Shown: positions 31,792-40,775, counted from the first letter of the stretch. The stretch is 40,775 bases of DNA from Chryseobacterium sp. 39-10 (GCA_001898255.1 MKTK01000020.1:15646-56420), one strand, 5' to 3'. Made by a program: numbers and translations. Notes: generated from the letters alone by a model not told the origin.

Positions 31792-34752
31792 TTACTTCAA
31801 TGTTTTTTTAAGCTCTTTTGCCTCGGCAACAATTTCTGGGAAATCCTGATAGTTAGCTATAATCTGATCCACCGTATAACTTGCCTGATAATGATCTTTC
31901 AGCCCCATATAATTTTTAGCCATGAGGATCAGCGATTTTGCACCCCAATACTCTTCCGAGGCATAATTGTTCGCCAGTTTAAAAATGGTTTCGTTGGAAG
32001 ATTTATAGGCCTTCCCTTTATTCTGATAAAACGCTTTAGCATATAAAGACTCTGCAGCAACTTCGGTATTTGACGATTTCTCTAAACTCAAATATGCCGC
32101 TTTTGCATCATTGTCTTTGCCGTTATTCATTAAGCTTCTTGCTTTTATCACTTTTGCCTGCTCCATCACCGCCACCGAATTCTTGGTATTTTTCAGCACC
32201 TGATCTGCAAAAATTTCTGCTTTTGTAAAGTTTTTCTCGGCGGCAAAAATTTTCATCAGTTCCAGATGGGCAAAGTTTTTCACATTTGCATTCACAGAAT
32301 TAGAAAGTGGTTCTAGGTATTTCTTGGCCTCATTGGTGTTGTTCTGATTCAGATAAATCTGAGCAATTCTGGTTTGTGCATCCTCCTGATAATCGTTCTG
32401 TGTATTGGCCACTTCCTGCAATACCAACAGCGATTTGGTGGCGTTACCCACTTGGTAATGACTTTCGCCCAATTCATATTGCGCTAGGTAAAGTCCGTCT
32501 CCGCTTGGGTTTTGCGAAAGATACTTCTCAAAAAGAGGGATCGCTGCTTTGTAGTTTTTCTGGGCGTAATAATTCTTCGCGGAAGTTAAATTAATTTCAT
32601 CAATCTCTGTTGCATCAATACGCACGCCTAAACTCTGGGCAAACTTTTGGTAACCGGCAACATCATTTTTCTTGATGAAAACCGGACGGGATGCCTGTAC
32701 AATTTTTGCTGCAAATGCCGTATTTTTATATTGATTTCCCAAAGATCTCAGTTCAGCGAGTGCTTTATCATCCTGATTCTGATCACTGTAATTCTGCGCC
32801 CGGTAAATCTGTGCATTCGCCACCAAATCTTTGTCGGTACTGCTTTTGATCACTTGTGAGAAGTAATCATTGGCATTCGCAAAATCGTCTTGTGCAGCAT
32901 AAGCAGTTCCTATTTCGTATTGCGCATCATCCACATACTCCGAGTTTTTATATTGCGCGATCATTTTCTTCAATGCACCAATTTTCGCCTCTGTATCACC
33001 TTTAAAACCAAGAGCCATCCCTTTCTGAAATAGAGTATAATCGTCAGCTGCTTCGGTTTTATCATAGATGGCAATGGCCTCGTTCAGTTCATTGTTGGCA
33101 TAATAGGTATCGGCAAGCCGAAGCTCAGCATCACTCTTAAATTCAGGTTTTGGATTTTTTAAATATTCGGTAAAATAAATCTTTGCCTGATCAAATTTTT
33201 TAGCTTTAAAATAAGCGTAACCCAAATCATAACTCAGTTGCTGCTTCTCGGGAAAATCTTCATTCCGCAATTTCTCAAAACGAACGATAGCAGAAGCATA
33301 ATTTCCTTTCTGATAATAGGTTTGTGCCAACCAATAAACAGCGCGGGTGTTGTACTCTTTATTGATGTTGAACTCTAAACTTCTTAGAAAATACTTTTCT
33401 GCCTGATCAAAATTTCCTTTGTTAAACTCTTCTGTTCCCAGCAAAAATGAAACTTCCTGATCCACTTTATTGGTTTCAGCTGTTGAATTGGGCATTTTGT
33501 CAATCGCCTCCAATGTTCCTTTATAATCGCCGGAGTATAGATAAGATTTAATAAGCAGTGATTTCATATCTGCCGATTCCTTGCCTTCAGGATATTTTGA
33601 AAGATACTTTTGGATAACAGTTTGTGCAGATTCGAACGGATTACCAATATCATAACTCAGTTTGGCATATTGTAAATGACTCAACTTTTGAACTTTCGCA
33701 TCATAATTCATCTGGTAAGCCGAGCGAAAGGCCGACAATGCTTCTTGCTTTTTGCCCACTTCTAAATAGGCATTTCCCAACTGATAGTATGCGTTCTGCG
33801 ATGTGGCCGAATTACTATTAATCAGTCGGTTATAATAAGAAACTGCTTCATCATACTTTTTAAGCTGTGCCGATACAAAACCCATTTCATACAAGTCGCT
33901 CTCCGAAGGATTCGGCTGACCATCGAGATAAATTTTCAGGTGAGGATATGCCGACGCATAATCACCTTTCATAAAATAACTTTCACCGATGATCTTGTGA
34001 ACTTCGGCACTATATTCTTTAGAGAGCGATTCATTGAGTAGCGAATTACCTTCTGAAATCGCACGATCATAATCCTTTTCATTAAAATACATTTGCACAT
34101 AATAAGGTTTCACCACCCGTGCATATTTTTCCTGATTTTTGATCTGATCAAAATAAGTAAATGCTTTATCGTTCTGTTTGTCGGCATAGTAAAGATGTCC
34201 CAGCATATAGGCAATATCATTCTGCTCCTCACCTTTCGCATTTTTATACGCCTCCTCTAAAGCTTCAATAGCACCTTGTGAATCACCTGTCATAAATTTG
34301 GCATACCCCAACTTCATCACATACTGCGTATTTTCTTCACTCGAAAGTTGATACTGGTTCACCTTCTTAAGAGTCTCCAACGCCTTTTCAAAATCTTTTT
34401 GTGCTAAATAATAATCGGCTAAGGGAAGATTGGCCTGCGCAAAAAAAGCCGAACTGGGATATTCTTTAATGAACGCTTCCAAACCTTGTTCCGCATGATT
34501 CTTGCGAAGAATCACCCCGATCACATTGTCGAAAAACTGTGCCTGTTCTTTCTTGGACGCCGAAAGTGATTGGTTATAGAAATACTGGCGTGCATACTCG
34601 AATTGGGAAGCGTTATAAACCTTGCTGTTGTACAGATTTTCAGCAAGATTAAAACGGTAATTTTCGCGGTTGCTAAAATATTGCGACTGTTGCGCACCGG
34701 CAAATCCATAATAGAAAATGGTGCTGGCAATAATGATTTTTTTTGAATTCAT
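31792..34752 (-). CDS. large exported tetratricopeptide-repeat protein
   Basis: A 986-residue protein with a signal peptide (about residues 1-20, GFAGAQ) followed almost entirely by TPR units of 33-37 residues. Examples are YYQLGNAYLEVGKKQEALSA, YWLAQTYYQKGNYASAIVRF and QYELGESHYQVGNATKSLLV. It is probably periplasmic, as a scaffold or peptidoglycan/outer-membrane-associated adaptor. The downstream barrel gene on the same strand suggests joint function at the outer membrane. Its start is 214 bp from the stop of the next minus-strand gene, in the gap that holds the DnaA-box-like cluster. Confidence 0.87.
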   Translation of the reverse strand: MNSKKIIIASTIFYYGFAGAQQSQYFSNRENYRFNLAENLYNSKVYNASQFEYARQYFYNQSLSASKKEQAQFFDNVIGVILRKNHAEQGLEAFIKEYPSSAFFAQANLPLADYYLAQKDFEKALETLKKVNQYQLSSEENTQYVMKLGYAKFMTGDSQGAIEALEEAYKNAKGEEQNDIAYMLGHLYYADKQNDKAFTYFDQIKNQEKYARVVKPYYVQMYFNEKDYDRAISEGNSLLNESLSKEYSAEVHKIIGESYFMKGDYASAYPHLKIYLDGQPNPSESDLYEMGFVSAQLKKYDEAVSYYNRLINSNSATSQNAYYQLGNAYLEVGKKQEALSAFRSAYQMNYDAKVQKLSHLQYAKLSYDIGNPFESAQTVIQKYLSKYPEGKESADMKSLLIKSYLYSGDYKGTLEAIDKMPNSTAETNKVDQEVSFLLGTEEFNKGNFDQAEKYFLRSLEFNINKEYNTRAVYWLAQTYYQKGNYASAIVRFEKLRNEDFPEKQQLSYDLGYAYFKAKKFDQAKIYFTEYLKNPKPEFKSDAELRLADTYYANNELNEAIAIYDKTEAADDYTLFQKGMALGFKGDTEAKIGALKKMIAQYKNSEYVDDAQYEIGTAYAAQDDFANANDYFSQVIKSSTDKDLVANAQIYRAQNYSDQNQDDKALAELRSLGNQYKNTAFAAKIVQASRPVFIKKNDVAGYQKFAQSLGVRIDATEIDEINLTSAKNYYAQKNYKAAIPLFEKYLSQNPSGDGLYLAQYELGESHYQVGNATKSLLVLQEVANTQNDYQEDAQTRIAQIYLNQNNTNEAKKYLEPLSNSVNANVKNFAHLELMKIFAAEKNFTKAEIFADQVLKNTKNSVAVMEQAKVIKARSLMNNGKDNDAKAAYLSLEKSSNTEVAAESLYAKAFYQNKGKAYKSSNETIFKLANNYASEEYWGAKSLILMAKNYMGLKDHYQASYTVDQIIANYQDFPEIVAEAKELKKTLK

Positions 34753-34822
34753 CTAATCCTGGTTTTCAGAAAGCTTTGAATAAAAGTGAGAAAGAAAACT
34801 ATCGAATAAAAACCGAGCAATA

Positions 34823-34902
34823 CTTTCCACATTTACTCAACGAAAATAAAGAAAACTTATTGCCCACACAAGAAAAATTGAACATTGTGGAAATGTGGAT
34901 AA
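34823..34902. other. cluster of DnaA-box-like sites, one perfect
   Basis: TGTGGATAA at 34894-34902 is the reverse complement of the E. coli DnaA box TTATCCACA, exact at 9/9. TGTGGAAAT at 34886-34894 shares one base with it (7/9). TTGCCCACA at 34860-34868 and CTTTCCACA at 34823-34831 are 7/9 in the opposite orientation. All lie in the AT-rich 214-bp gap 34753-34966, which holds no gene. Confidence 0.35.
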
Positions 34903-34966
34903 CACACTTTTCACTTTATCAAAAACCATTAAACCAGAACAAAACACCGACGAAAAAAAGCCAGTA

Positions 34967-37900
34967 CTAATTTCTGTTTTTAAGGAAAATCCACCCTTGT
35001 CGTTGCTCATTCTTGGTCGTCACCGGATCGTGCCAACTCACCATATACCAGTATGACGAGGTAGGCATTGGATGACCGGAGGAAGATTTTCCATTCCAAA
35101 TAAGGTTGTTCTTGTTATTGGATTCAAAAATTTTCGCACCGTAACGATCCACAATAAGCAGCGAAATATTTTCCATCTGATCCAGATTTTCAATAAACCA
35201 GGTATCATTCAGCCCATCACCATTGGGCGAAAAGGCATTGTTAATCTTAACGAAATAAACCGTCTTCGGCTCTCCGAGGCATCCTGTCTTTGATTCAACT
35301 TGCACCATATAAGAGGACGCGGTCGGATTATACAAAATATTTGAACTTTGCCCAACACCATTAAAATAATATCGATAAGGCGGCTCTCCTCCACTGGCAA
35401 TTACCTCGATGGATGAATTGGTTTGGTTGATCAGGTCAATTTTTGGCTGATGGTCTGCAGAAACTATAAAATGATGAATATAGAAACAACCTTTGGAATT
35501 GATCAATTTTACCGAATAAGAACCTGCTTTATCCACGATAATCGTTCTCTTATTTTCACCAGTACTCCATTCCCACTGGTCATTCTCCGGACCTCCATCA
35601 ATGTTCAGCCGGTCGCCGTAGCAAATGAAATACTCTGGCAAAAGCGTGGTGGATTCTGTTGGCGTGTTGACGAATAACTTAATTTCCCCATACGACGGAC
35701 AGCGGCCGGGAACCGTAATGCGAACATAAACCGTTTGGTTAAATGCGGTCTCGTTGGTATATGCAGCGGGGATGGATTGGCTATAACCACTGTCACGGAA
35801 GTACTCGAAAACGGCAGAGGGATCGTTGGTAAAATCAATCTTTTTGGTATCGAGTTGAAAGGTGGTTTTGCCATCAAAATCATCATCACAAAGGGTATAG
35901 GTTGCTTTAGTATTGAAAATAGGAGTTAATGCACCGCTTTGGAACACAACCTGCTGTGGATCCGAAACACACCCCGTATTGTTATCCTTAATTTTAAAAT
36001 GAACCGTTACAGGAAGCGTCAGCAAACTAAATGACCCCGGAAGCGGATTACCCGATAAATCGGTGAGCGTAAAATCTGCAGGATGAGATACTACTTTTTC
36101 TTTAAATTGCTGCAAAGTATATGATCGTTCTTCACAAACGGATATCTGAGATACCAAAGAGACGGGTTTTGGGTAATAGTTTAAAGCAAAATTAACTCGC
36201 TCGCTGCAACCTGGGTTGTAAAAAACGATAATATAAGGACTGGGCCCCGAAACCAATTCATTATAATTCGTGATTTGCGAACCAGTCAACTCAACACCAG
36301 CAGCCGAATAATATTTCATTACCGGCACAACAGGTGCGGTGTAATTCACCAAATCGCCTATTGATTGAGTTAGATTAAATACAGAGTTTCCACTGCAGTT
36401 GGTTTTATTGATTGCGGTTACTTTTAATGATGGTTTTGGGTAAATGGTAAGCTTAATGGTCGGGTAAATGGCAGCTGAGCAACCCGTCGCATTGTCCACC
36501 ACTCTTATATATAATGTGGTGTCACCCACCTGAGCCGTATAATGGTATGGTACAGCGTTGGAGCCATTCTGAGCATCCGATAAGCTTTCGTGAAAAGTGA
36601 TCGTCACGTTGGCCGATGGATTAATCTCTGCGAACAGCTTGGCCAAATCAAAATACGGACTGGAACCCACGCATTGCTGAAAATCCGGATTGGCTGCATT
36701 GGGCGTGTTGGCAGTAATCTTAATCCCTTCCGTAAAGTTCACGATCAGGATACTTTGGCAACTCACACCAGCAGGCGGGTTTTTGATCTTTATTTTATAC
36801 CAAATTTTGGAATTAACTTTTGGATTAAAGTTCAGCGATGTCACATAATTCACCCCATCGGTCGAATATTCATAATCAAAAAGGGTATGGCTGCTATGGG
36901 TACCTGTATCGGGGTTAAAAATACTAGCATTCAACATCGTAGATCCATAGCAATATCTAATTGGCACATTCGTCAAAGGAAAAGGCAACGAATCGAGCCG
37001 TATCGTAAACGCTTGGGTCATCTTGCAACCCGATACAGGATCTTCTACCACCACTACAAAAGTTGATGAACTGTTGGCGAGTATATGCACCATGGCGTGG
37101 TTAGGAACTGGAACTCCGCCATTGGTAAAAAAGCGTACAGTGTAGTGAGCAGGATTCTCCGGGTAATAATCTAACAGATCAATATCCTTACCCGCAAAAG
37201 CCCCTATAGTTTCACAGAAATAGAGAGGAACATTCCCCGGATTAAATGCCGGCAGTGTTGAAGTAAACGTTGCAGAAACCGGTGCCGAATCTACCTGACA
37301 CGAACCTGATGAAGGATGAGTAGCCCTCACATAATACGTTCCGCTTTGGTTGACATTAAACACATTGCCCGTTCCTACGGCAGTGCTGGTGCCCGTTCGA
37401 AACCATTCATACGTAAGATCCGGGTTGTAGGTAGCTGCACTCACATTAAGAATCTCGGTGCAGTTCGCCACCTTGCTCTCGATCACGGGCTGCTGAATTT
37501 TCTTGAAGATTACGGTGCTTGTTTTGACGTCGGGCGTTTCCAGAAAAGAAATGCGGATGCTTAATTTCTCTTCATCCGTCGTTGGGGTATAATTAGGAAA
37601 AAAACGCGTGTTGGATGTTTCATCCACCGAACCATCATTATTACGATCAAGCTGCCATAGGTAGGTAGGGGTTCTTGGCAAACCTGTGGTGTACACAAAC
37701 GCATTGCCGCTTTCACTTGCCCAATTGCCGTTGTTGTAATTTGAACTCGCATTAGAATGTGTGGGCACTGTTGCCACATCGCCGTTTTCATTTTGCATCC
37801 CCAAAATAGCATTGTAGCTTCCCGCAGTTTTATTCAGCACGTTGATGATGGCGCGTCCGTCATCAAATAAAATCACACGGCTGGTATAGGCACCTCCCAA

Positions 37901-38551
37901 ATCCAAACCGCTTCCATTGTGCGGAATTACACTTTGGAAAGTAATCAAAATCCCTTTGTTGGTGCCGTTATTAAATTTTTTAAACTTATACTTTCCTGTT
38001 GCAGGATTTATTCTGAGCCGCGTGTAGCCCGCAAAAATCTGCGCCATTTTCACCTGTCGGCTCAAATCGCCCGTTTTATACGCCTGGTTGTATTGAACCG
38101 AAGGAAGCAAAACCGGCGGACTGAGGAAATGCCGATCAATAAAATTACTGGTATCATTCAGGGTGTTCAGCACAGGATCATTTGTAAAAACCAAACGCCC
38201 GTTGCTGCCCACCACCACCTGGGTATAGGTGGTATTAAAGAAGGTAAAATTAAAACCAAGATCAATGGGCTTGCTGAACATGTCGTAGGTAGAAACCGGT
38301 GCACTGAATTCCACATCCTGCTCACCGGAAAGATCATTAAGGATACTATTGAACGTACCAATAGGCAACGTCTGCGCACTGGAAGTACCGGATGAAAAAT
38401 AATCGGCGACCTGCAACTGGCTTGCCGCAGGATTACAATGGTAAAAAGGTGTAGTCAATATCTTTCCGGAGGCATCTTTGATTTCGGAATTCTGGCCAAA
38501 CAACGATGCATAAAGAAACAGCGCAGCAAACAGTAAAAAATTTTTCATCAT
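34967..38551 (-). CDS. large T9SS type B surface protein (gliding-motility-type C-terminal domain)
   Basis: A 1194-residue secreted protein. Residues 1-19 are a signal peptide (SLFGQ). An N-terminal beta-rich domain (about 50-290) contains DLGFNFTFFNTTYTQVVVGS. A chain of Ig/PKD-like modules follows, many with a conserved Cys and repeated phrases such as YYVRATHPSSGSCQVDSAPV. The end, from about residue 1103, is the CHU/type B signal: AFSPNGDGLNDTW, LLIVDRYGAKIFE, and IWNGKSSSGHPMPTSSYWY. It is probably exported by the T9SS and anchored at the surface, possibly an adhesin. Function is otherwise unknown. A second ATG is at 38548. It is divergent from the permease. Confidence 0.88.
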   Translation of the reverse strand: MMKNFLLFAALFLYASLFGQNSEIKDASGKILTTPFYHCNPAASQLQVADYFSSGTSSAQTLPIGTFNSILNDLSGEQDVEFSAPVSTYDMFSKPIDLGFNFTFFNTTYTQVVVGSNGRLVFTNDPVLNTLNDTSNFIDRHFLSPPVLLPSVQYNQAYKTGDLSRQVKMAQIFAGYTRLRINPATGKYKFKKFNNGTNKGILITFQSVIPHNGSGLDLGGAYTSRVILFDDGRAIINVLNKTAGSYNAILGMQNENGDVATVPTHSNASSNYNNGNWASESGNAFVYTTGLPRTPTYLWQLDRNNDGSVDETSNTRFFPNYTPTTDEEKLSIRISFLETPDVKTSTVIFKKIQQPVIESKVANCTEILNVSAATYNPDLTYEWFRTGTSTAVGTGNVFNVNQSGTYYVRATHPSSGSCQVDSAPVSATFTSTLPAFNPGNVPLYFCETIGAFAGKDIDLLDYYPENPAHYTVRFFTNGGVPVPNHAMVHILANSSSTFVVVVEDPVSGCKMTQAFTIRLDSLPFPLTNVPIRYCYGSTMLNASIFNPDTGTHSSHTLFDYEYSTDGVNYVTSLNFNPKVNSKIWYKIKIKNPPAGVSCQSILIVNFTEGIKITANTPNAANPDFQQCVGSSPYFDLAKLFAEINPSANVTITFHESLSDAQNGSNAVPYHYTAQVGDTTLYIRVVDNATGCSAAIYPTIKLTIYPKPSLKVTAINKTNCSGNSVFNLTQSIGDLVNYTAPVVPVMKYYSAAGVELTGSQITNYNELVSGPSPYIIVFYNPGCSERVNFALNYYPKPVSLVSQISVCEERSYTLQQFKEKVVSHPADFTLTDLSGNPLPGSFSLLTLPVTVHFKIKDNNTGCVSDPQQVVFQSGALTPIFNTKATYTLCDDDFDGKTTFQLDTKKIDFTNDPSAVFEYFRDSGYSQSIPAAYTNETAFNQTVYVRITVPGRCPSYGEIKLFVNTPTESTTLLPEYFICYGDRLNIDGGPENDQWEWSTGENKRTIIVDKAGSYSVKLINSKGCFYIHHFIVSADHQPKIDLINQTNSSIEVIASGGEPPYRYYFNGVGQSSNILYNPTASSYMVQVESKTGCLGEPKTVYFVKINNAFSPNGDGLNDTWFIENLDQMENISLLIVDRYGAKIFESNNKNNLIWNGKSSSGHPMPTSSYWYMVSWHDPVTTKNEQRQGWIFLKNRN

Positions 38552-38565
38552 CGGTACAATACATT

Positions 38566-38582
38566 TGCCACGACCTGTGGCA
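38566..38582 (-). repeat. inverted repeat in the leader of the T9SS type B protein
   Basis: TGCCAC (38566-38571) and GTGGCA (38577-38582) form a perfect 6-bp inverted repeat with a 5-bp spacer, 15 bp ahead of the minus-strand start at 38551. It could be an operator or a leader hairpin. Confidence 0.35.
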
Positions 38583-38641
38583 TTTGCTTTTAATAAAACG
38601 GGAAAATTAAAAAATAATTATCGAAACTTCTTCGAAATAAT

Positions 38642-38649
38642 TACTTTTG
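38642..38649 (+). promoter_or_regulatory. -7 promoter element of the amino acid permease
   Basis: TACTTTTG matches TAnnTTTG exactly, 28 bp before the ATG at 38678. An imperfect inverted repeat (around 38616-38643, with the arms TTATCGAA and TTCGAAATAA) sits just upstream. Confidence 0.45.
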
Positions 38650-38677
38650 TTAAAATATTAAGAAAACAAAACAAAAA

Positions 38678-40366
38678 ATGAACCAGCTTTTCAGAAGAAA
38701 ACGTTATAGTGAAAGTGAGCATCCATCGGGCTTGCTGCGGGTTTTAGGGGTTTGGGATATCGTGTTCTTCGGCATTGCTGCCATCATTGGGGCAGGTAGT
38801 TTTTCCAGCTTGGGCGAGGCGGTTTTTCGCGGGGGGCCGGGGGTTATTGTGCTCTACATCATTTGCGGATTTGCCTGCGGCTTCACGGCACTTTGCTATG
38901 CAGAATTTGCCAGCCGAATCCCTACAGCAGGGTCTGCCTACACCTATGCCTACGCCAGTTTTGGCGAGCTGATTGCCTGGGTCATCGGTTGGGCACTCAT
39001 CATGGAATATTCTTTTGGTAATATATATGTCGCGTTTTCGTGGAGCGATTACTTCACCAGTTTTATGGAGCGCATCGGCATCCATATCCCCGATTACCTT
39101 ACATGCAGCTACACCGAGGCGAAGAAAGCTTTTTTCGGCGGCTCTACCAACCAGGAGCTCATCAATGCCTGGAAAACAGCACCATTACTTGGCAACCTCA
39201 AAGTGATTCTGGATGTGCCTGCACTGGTGATCAATGGTTTAATTACCTGGCTGTGCTACGTGGGCGTACGCGAATCCAAAAACTTCAACAATCTTTTTGT
39301 ACTCTTAAAACTGTTCATCATTCTGCTGGTGATTGTGGTGGGCGTGGCCTATGTCAACACCGGCAATTGGTTTCCTGTAAGCACCGTTACTGGCGAACCC
39401 TCCTTTATGCCCAACGGCTTTTCGGGGGTAATGAGTGCCGTGTCGGGTGTATTTTTCGCCTACATCGGGTTCGATGCGCTGAGCGTGCTCTCCGAAGAAA
39501 CCAAAAATCCGCAGAAAAACTTACCCCGCGGGATGATTATTTCGCTGGTTCTTTGCACAGTGATCTACATTATGCTCACCTTGGTGCTTACTGGTTTGGT
39601 AGATTATAGAAAGTTTGATGGTGTGGGCGATCCGCTGGCCTTCATCTTCGAAAAATCGAACACCAATATTCCGTGGATGGAGTTTGTGGTTTCGCTGGGT
39701 GCCATTATTGCCATCACCACTGTATTGCTGGTTTTCCAGATGGGGCAACCCCGAATTTGGTATGCCATGAGCCGCGATGGGCTGATGCCTAAAAAATTCA
39801 TGGAAATTCACCCGAAAAACAACACCCCTTCTTTTGCCACCATCATTACCGGTGTTGTGGTGGGCATCCCTATTCTGTTTACCGACAAATCCTTCATCCT
39901 CGATTTTACGAGTATTGGGACTATTTTTGCCTTTGTGCTGGTGTGCGGTGGCGTTTTGATGCTGCCCTCCAAAGAGAAAAGAAAAGGGCGTTTTCATTTG
40001 CCTTACATCAATGCCCGGTATATTTTTCCGCTGCTATTTTTGGGGGGCGTAGCGTTTTTCTACTTCTGGCAACCCACGTTTTTTCACAATTTAATGGATT
40101 GGAACGATGCCACCGAAGGCGAATTCCGCATTTCGATTTTCTTTTTCCTGCTCATAAATCTGGTTTTATGTGGATTGGCATTTGCCAAAAAACTTTCACT
40201 CATCCCCCTGATCGGTCTTAGCTCCTGCCTGTATCTGCTGACGGGCATGAGCCACAACAACTGGTTTTGGTTCGCGCTTTGGTTCGGCATCGGGCTTATT
40301 ATTTATTTCTCTTACGGCTACCGGCACAGCCAGCTGAATAAACGGCAGCACGGCGACGCGGAATAA
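38678..40366 (+). CDS. APC-family amino acid permease
   Basis: A 562-residue cationic-amino-acid-transporter-like permease of the inner membrane. The first helix carries the APC substrate motif FFGIAAIIGAGSFSSLGEAV (TM1, where GAG interrupts the helix). Further hallmarks are CYAEFASRIPTAGSAYTYAYASFGELIAW, FFAYIGFDALSVLSEETKNPQKNLPRGM and LVFQMGQPRIWYAMSRDGLMP, all typical of the CAT subgroup, with about 14 helices. Substrate cannot be read from the sequence. It is divergent from the T9SS type B protein gene. No terminator is recognisable after the stop; instead the second repeat array follows. Confidence 0.92.
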   Translation: MNQLFRRKRYSESEHPSGLLRVLGVWDIVFFGIAAIIGAGSFSSLGEAVFRGGPGVIVLYIICGFACGFTALCYAEFASRIPTAGSAYTYAYASFGELIAWVIGWALIMEYSFGNIYVAFSWSDYFTSFMERIGIHIPDYLTCSYTEAKKAFFGGSTNQELINAWKTAPLLGNLKVILDVPALVINGLITWLCYVGVRESKNFNNLFVLLKLFIILLVIVVGVAYVNTGNWFPVSTVTGEPSFMPNGFSGVMSAVSGVFFAYIGFDALSVLSEETKNPQKNLPRGMIISLVLCTVIYIMLTLVLTGLVDYRKFDGVGDPLAFIFEKSNTNIPWMEFVVSLGAIIAITTVLLVFQMGQPRIWYAMSRDGLMPKKFMEIHPKNNTPSFATIITGVVVGIPILFTDKSFILDFTSIGTIFAFVLVCGGVLMLPSKEKRKGRFHLPYINARYIFPLLFLGGVAFFYFWQPTFFHNLMDWNDATEGEFRISIFFFLLINLVLCGLAFAKKLSLIPLIGLSSCLYLLTGMSHNNWFWFALWFGIGLIIYFSYGYRHSQLNKRQHGDAE

Positions 40367-40472
40367 GCATTAAAAAAAGCCAGGACAAACGCTTCTCTAC
40401 CCTATCCCCATGTTTTTGAACTTGAAAAAGAAGTTCTTTCAATCCCCGGTTGAGTTCCGCCAGCTGCCCGAT

Positions 40473-40662
40473 GCGGTCTTTTAGTGCTTCGTTGGGGTCT
40501 TTTAGTGCTTCGTTGGGGTTCGGAACCCCGTCGATGGGGTTCGGAACCTAAAATTATACGTTCACCAACCCCAAATTTGGGGTCTGGAACCCCGTCGTTT
40601 AGGTCCGGAACCCCAAATTTGGGGTCCGGAACTCCGTCGATGGTGTTCGGAACCTCATCGGA
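40473..40662 (-). repeat. array B: nine diverged 21-bp units, inverted relative to array A
   Basis: The 21-bp phase runs from 40473: units at 40473, 40494, 40515, a double unit of 43 bp at 40536, then 40579, 40600, 40621 and 40642. The least decayed core is GGGGTTCGGAACCCC at 40515-40529, a perfect odd-centred palindrome. CCCCAAATTTGGGG palindromes at 40569-40582 and 40611-40624 bridge neighbouring units. The first two units are 20/21 identical and lack the palindrome. Read on the minus strand, the units match array A, including spacer hexamers AAATTT and AACGAC. 40367-40472 shows no gene. Confidence 0.88.
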
Positions 40663-40721
40663 CGGTTCTTTTACCGGTTCAGTTCTCTCGGCGAGCTCAA
40701 AGAATAGTGGGCAGTACCCTC

Positions 40722-40747
40722 AAAAAAAAACCCGATTAAAAATCGGG
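40722..40747 (-). terminator. terminator for a minus-strand gene beyond the window
   Basis: On the minus strand a 7-bp stem (CCCGATT with AATCGGG, loop TTT) is followed by nine T and then GAGGG. It must serve a gene that lies to the right, outside the window; too little sequence is present to identify it. Confidence 0.75.
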
Positions 40748-40775
40748 ATGTGTATTGATGAAGACCAATGGTGTT

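Overview
The window looks like chromosomal DNA of a flavobacterium, most likely of the Chryseobacterium/Weeksellaceae group. Four things support this. Three proteins carry type IX secretion (T9SS) C-terminal signals. Many genes have the Bacteroidota promoter element TAnnTTTG and no Shine-Dalgarno sequence. The window is AT-rich. Several families are typical of the group: YqhD, the TPR/membrane/HTH regulator, the TPR plus outer-membrane barrel pair, and an FMN-binding GltB-like protein. The genus is inferred from memory of these families, not from a search.

Layout. 0-4 kb: a 3-oxoadipyl-CoA-type thiolase (+) converges on a minus-strand pair, a DegT/DnrJ sugar aminotransferase followed by galE (nucleotide-sugar supply). 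4-7.7 kb: a secreted subtilisin with a T9SS tail, then an overlapping pair, a double retropepsin-like protease with PDZ and a two-helix membrane protein. 7.7-13.7 kb: an L,D-transpeptidase lipoprotein and glycogen synthesis genes (glgB then glgA, minus strand), divergent from a CBM48-esterase that probably belongs to the same glucan metabolism. 13.8-19 kb: an FMN glutamate-synthase-like membrane protein, a DUF4197 lipoprotein, a DUF493 protein and a large FUSC-type membrane protein. 19-21 kb: a phosphopantetheinyl transferase divergent from ahcY. 21-25.6 kb: a 21-bp tandem repeat array, a membrane-anchored TPR/HTH regulator, an unassigned terminator that suggests a small transcript, yqhD, and a small T9SS cargo protein. 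25.7-34.8 kb: a DEAD-box-type helicase, an outer-membrane beta-barrel receptor, tRNA-Arg(UCG), and a barrel/TPR pair. 35-40.8 kb: a 1194-residue T9SS type B surface protein, an amino acid permease, and a second 21-bp repeat array before the window edge.

Most genes are ordinary housekeeping or cell-surface genes. The best candidate for something undescribed is the pair of 21-bp repeat arrays about 19 kb apart (21204-21435 and 40473-40662). They share a palindromic core and spacer hexamers and lie in opposite orientations. Each sits just past a rho-independent terminator and opposite a gene with no visible terminator. Second-tier items are a cluster of DnaA-box-like sites at 34823-34902, a perfect 11-bp inverted repeat bracketing the promoter region of the barrel gene at 27317, and the possible small RNA before yqhD.
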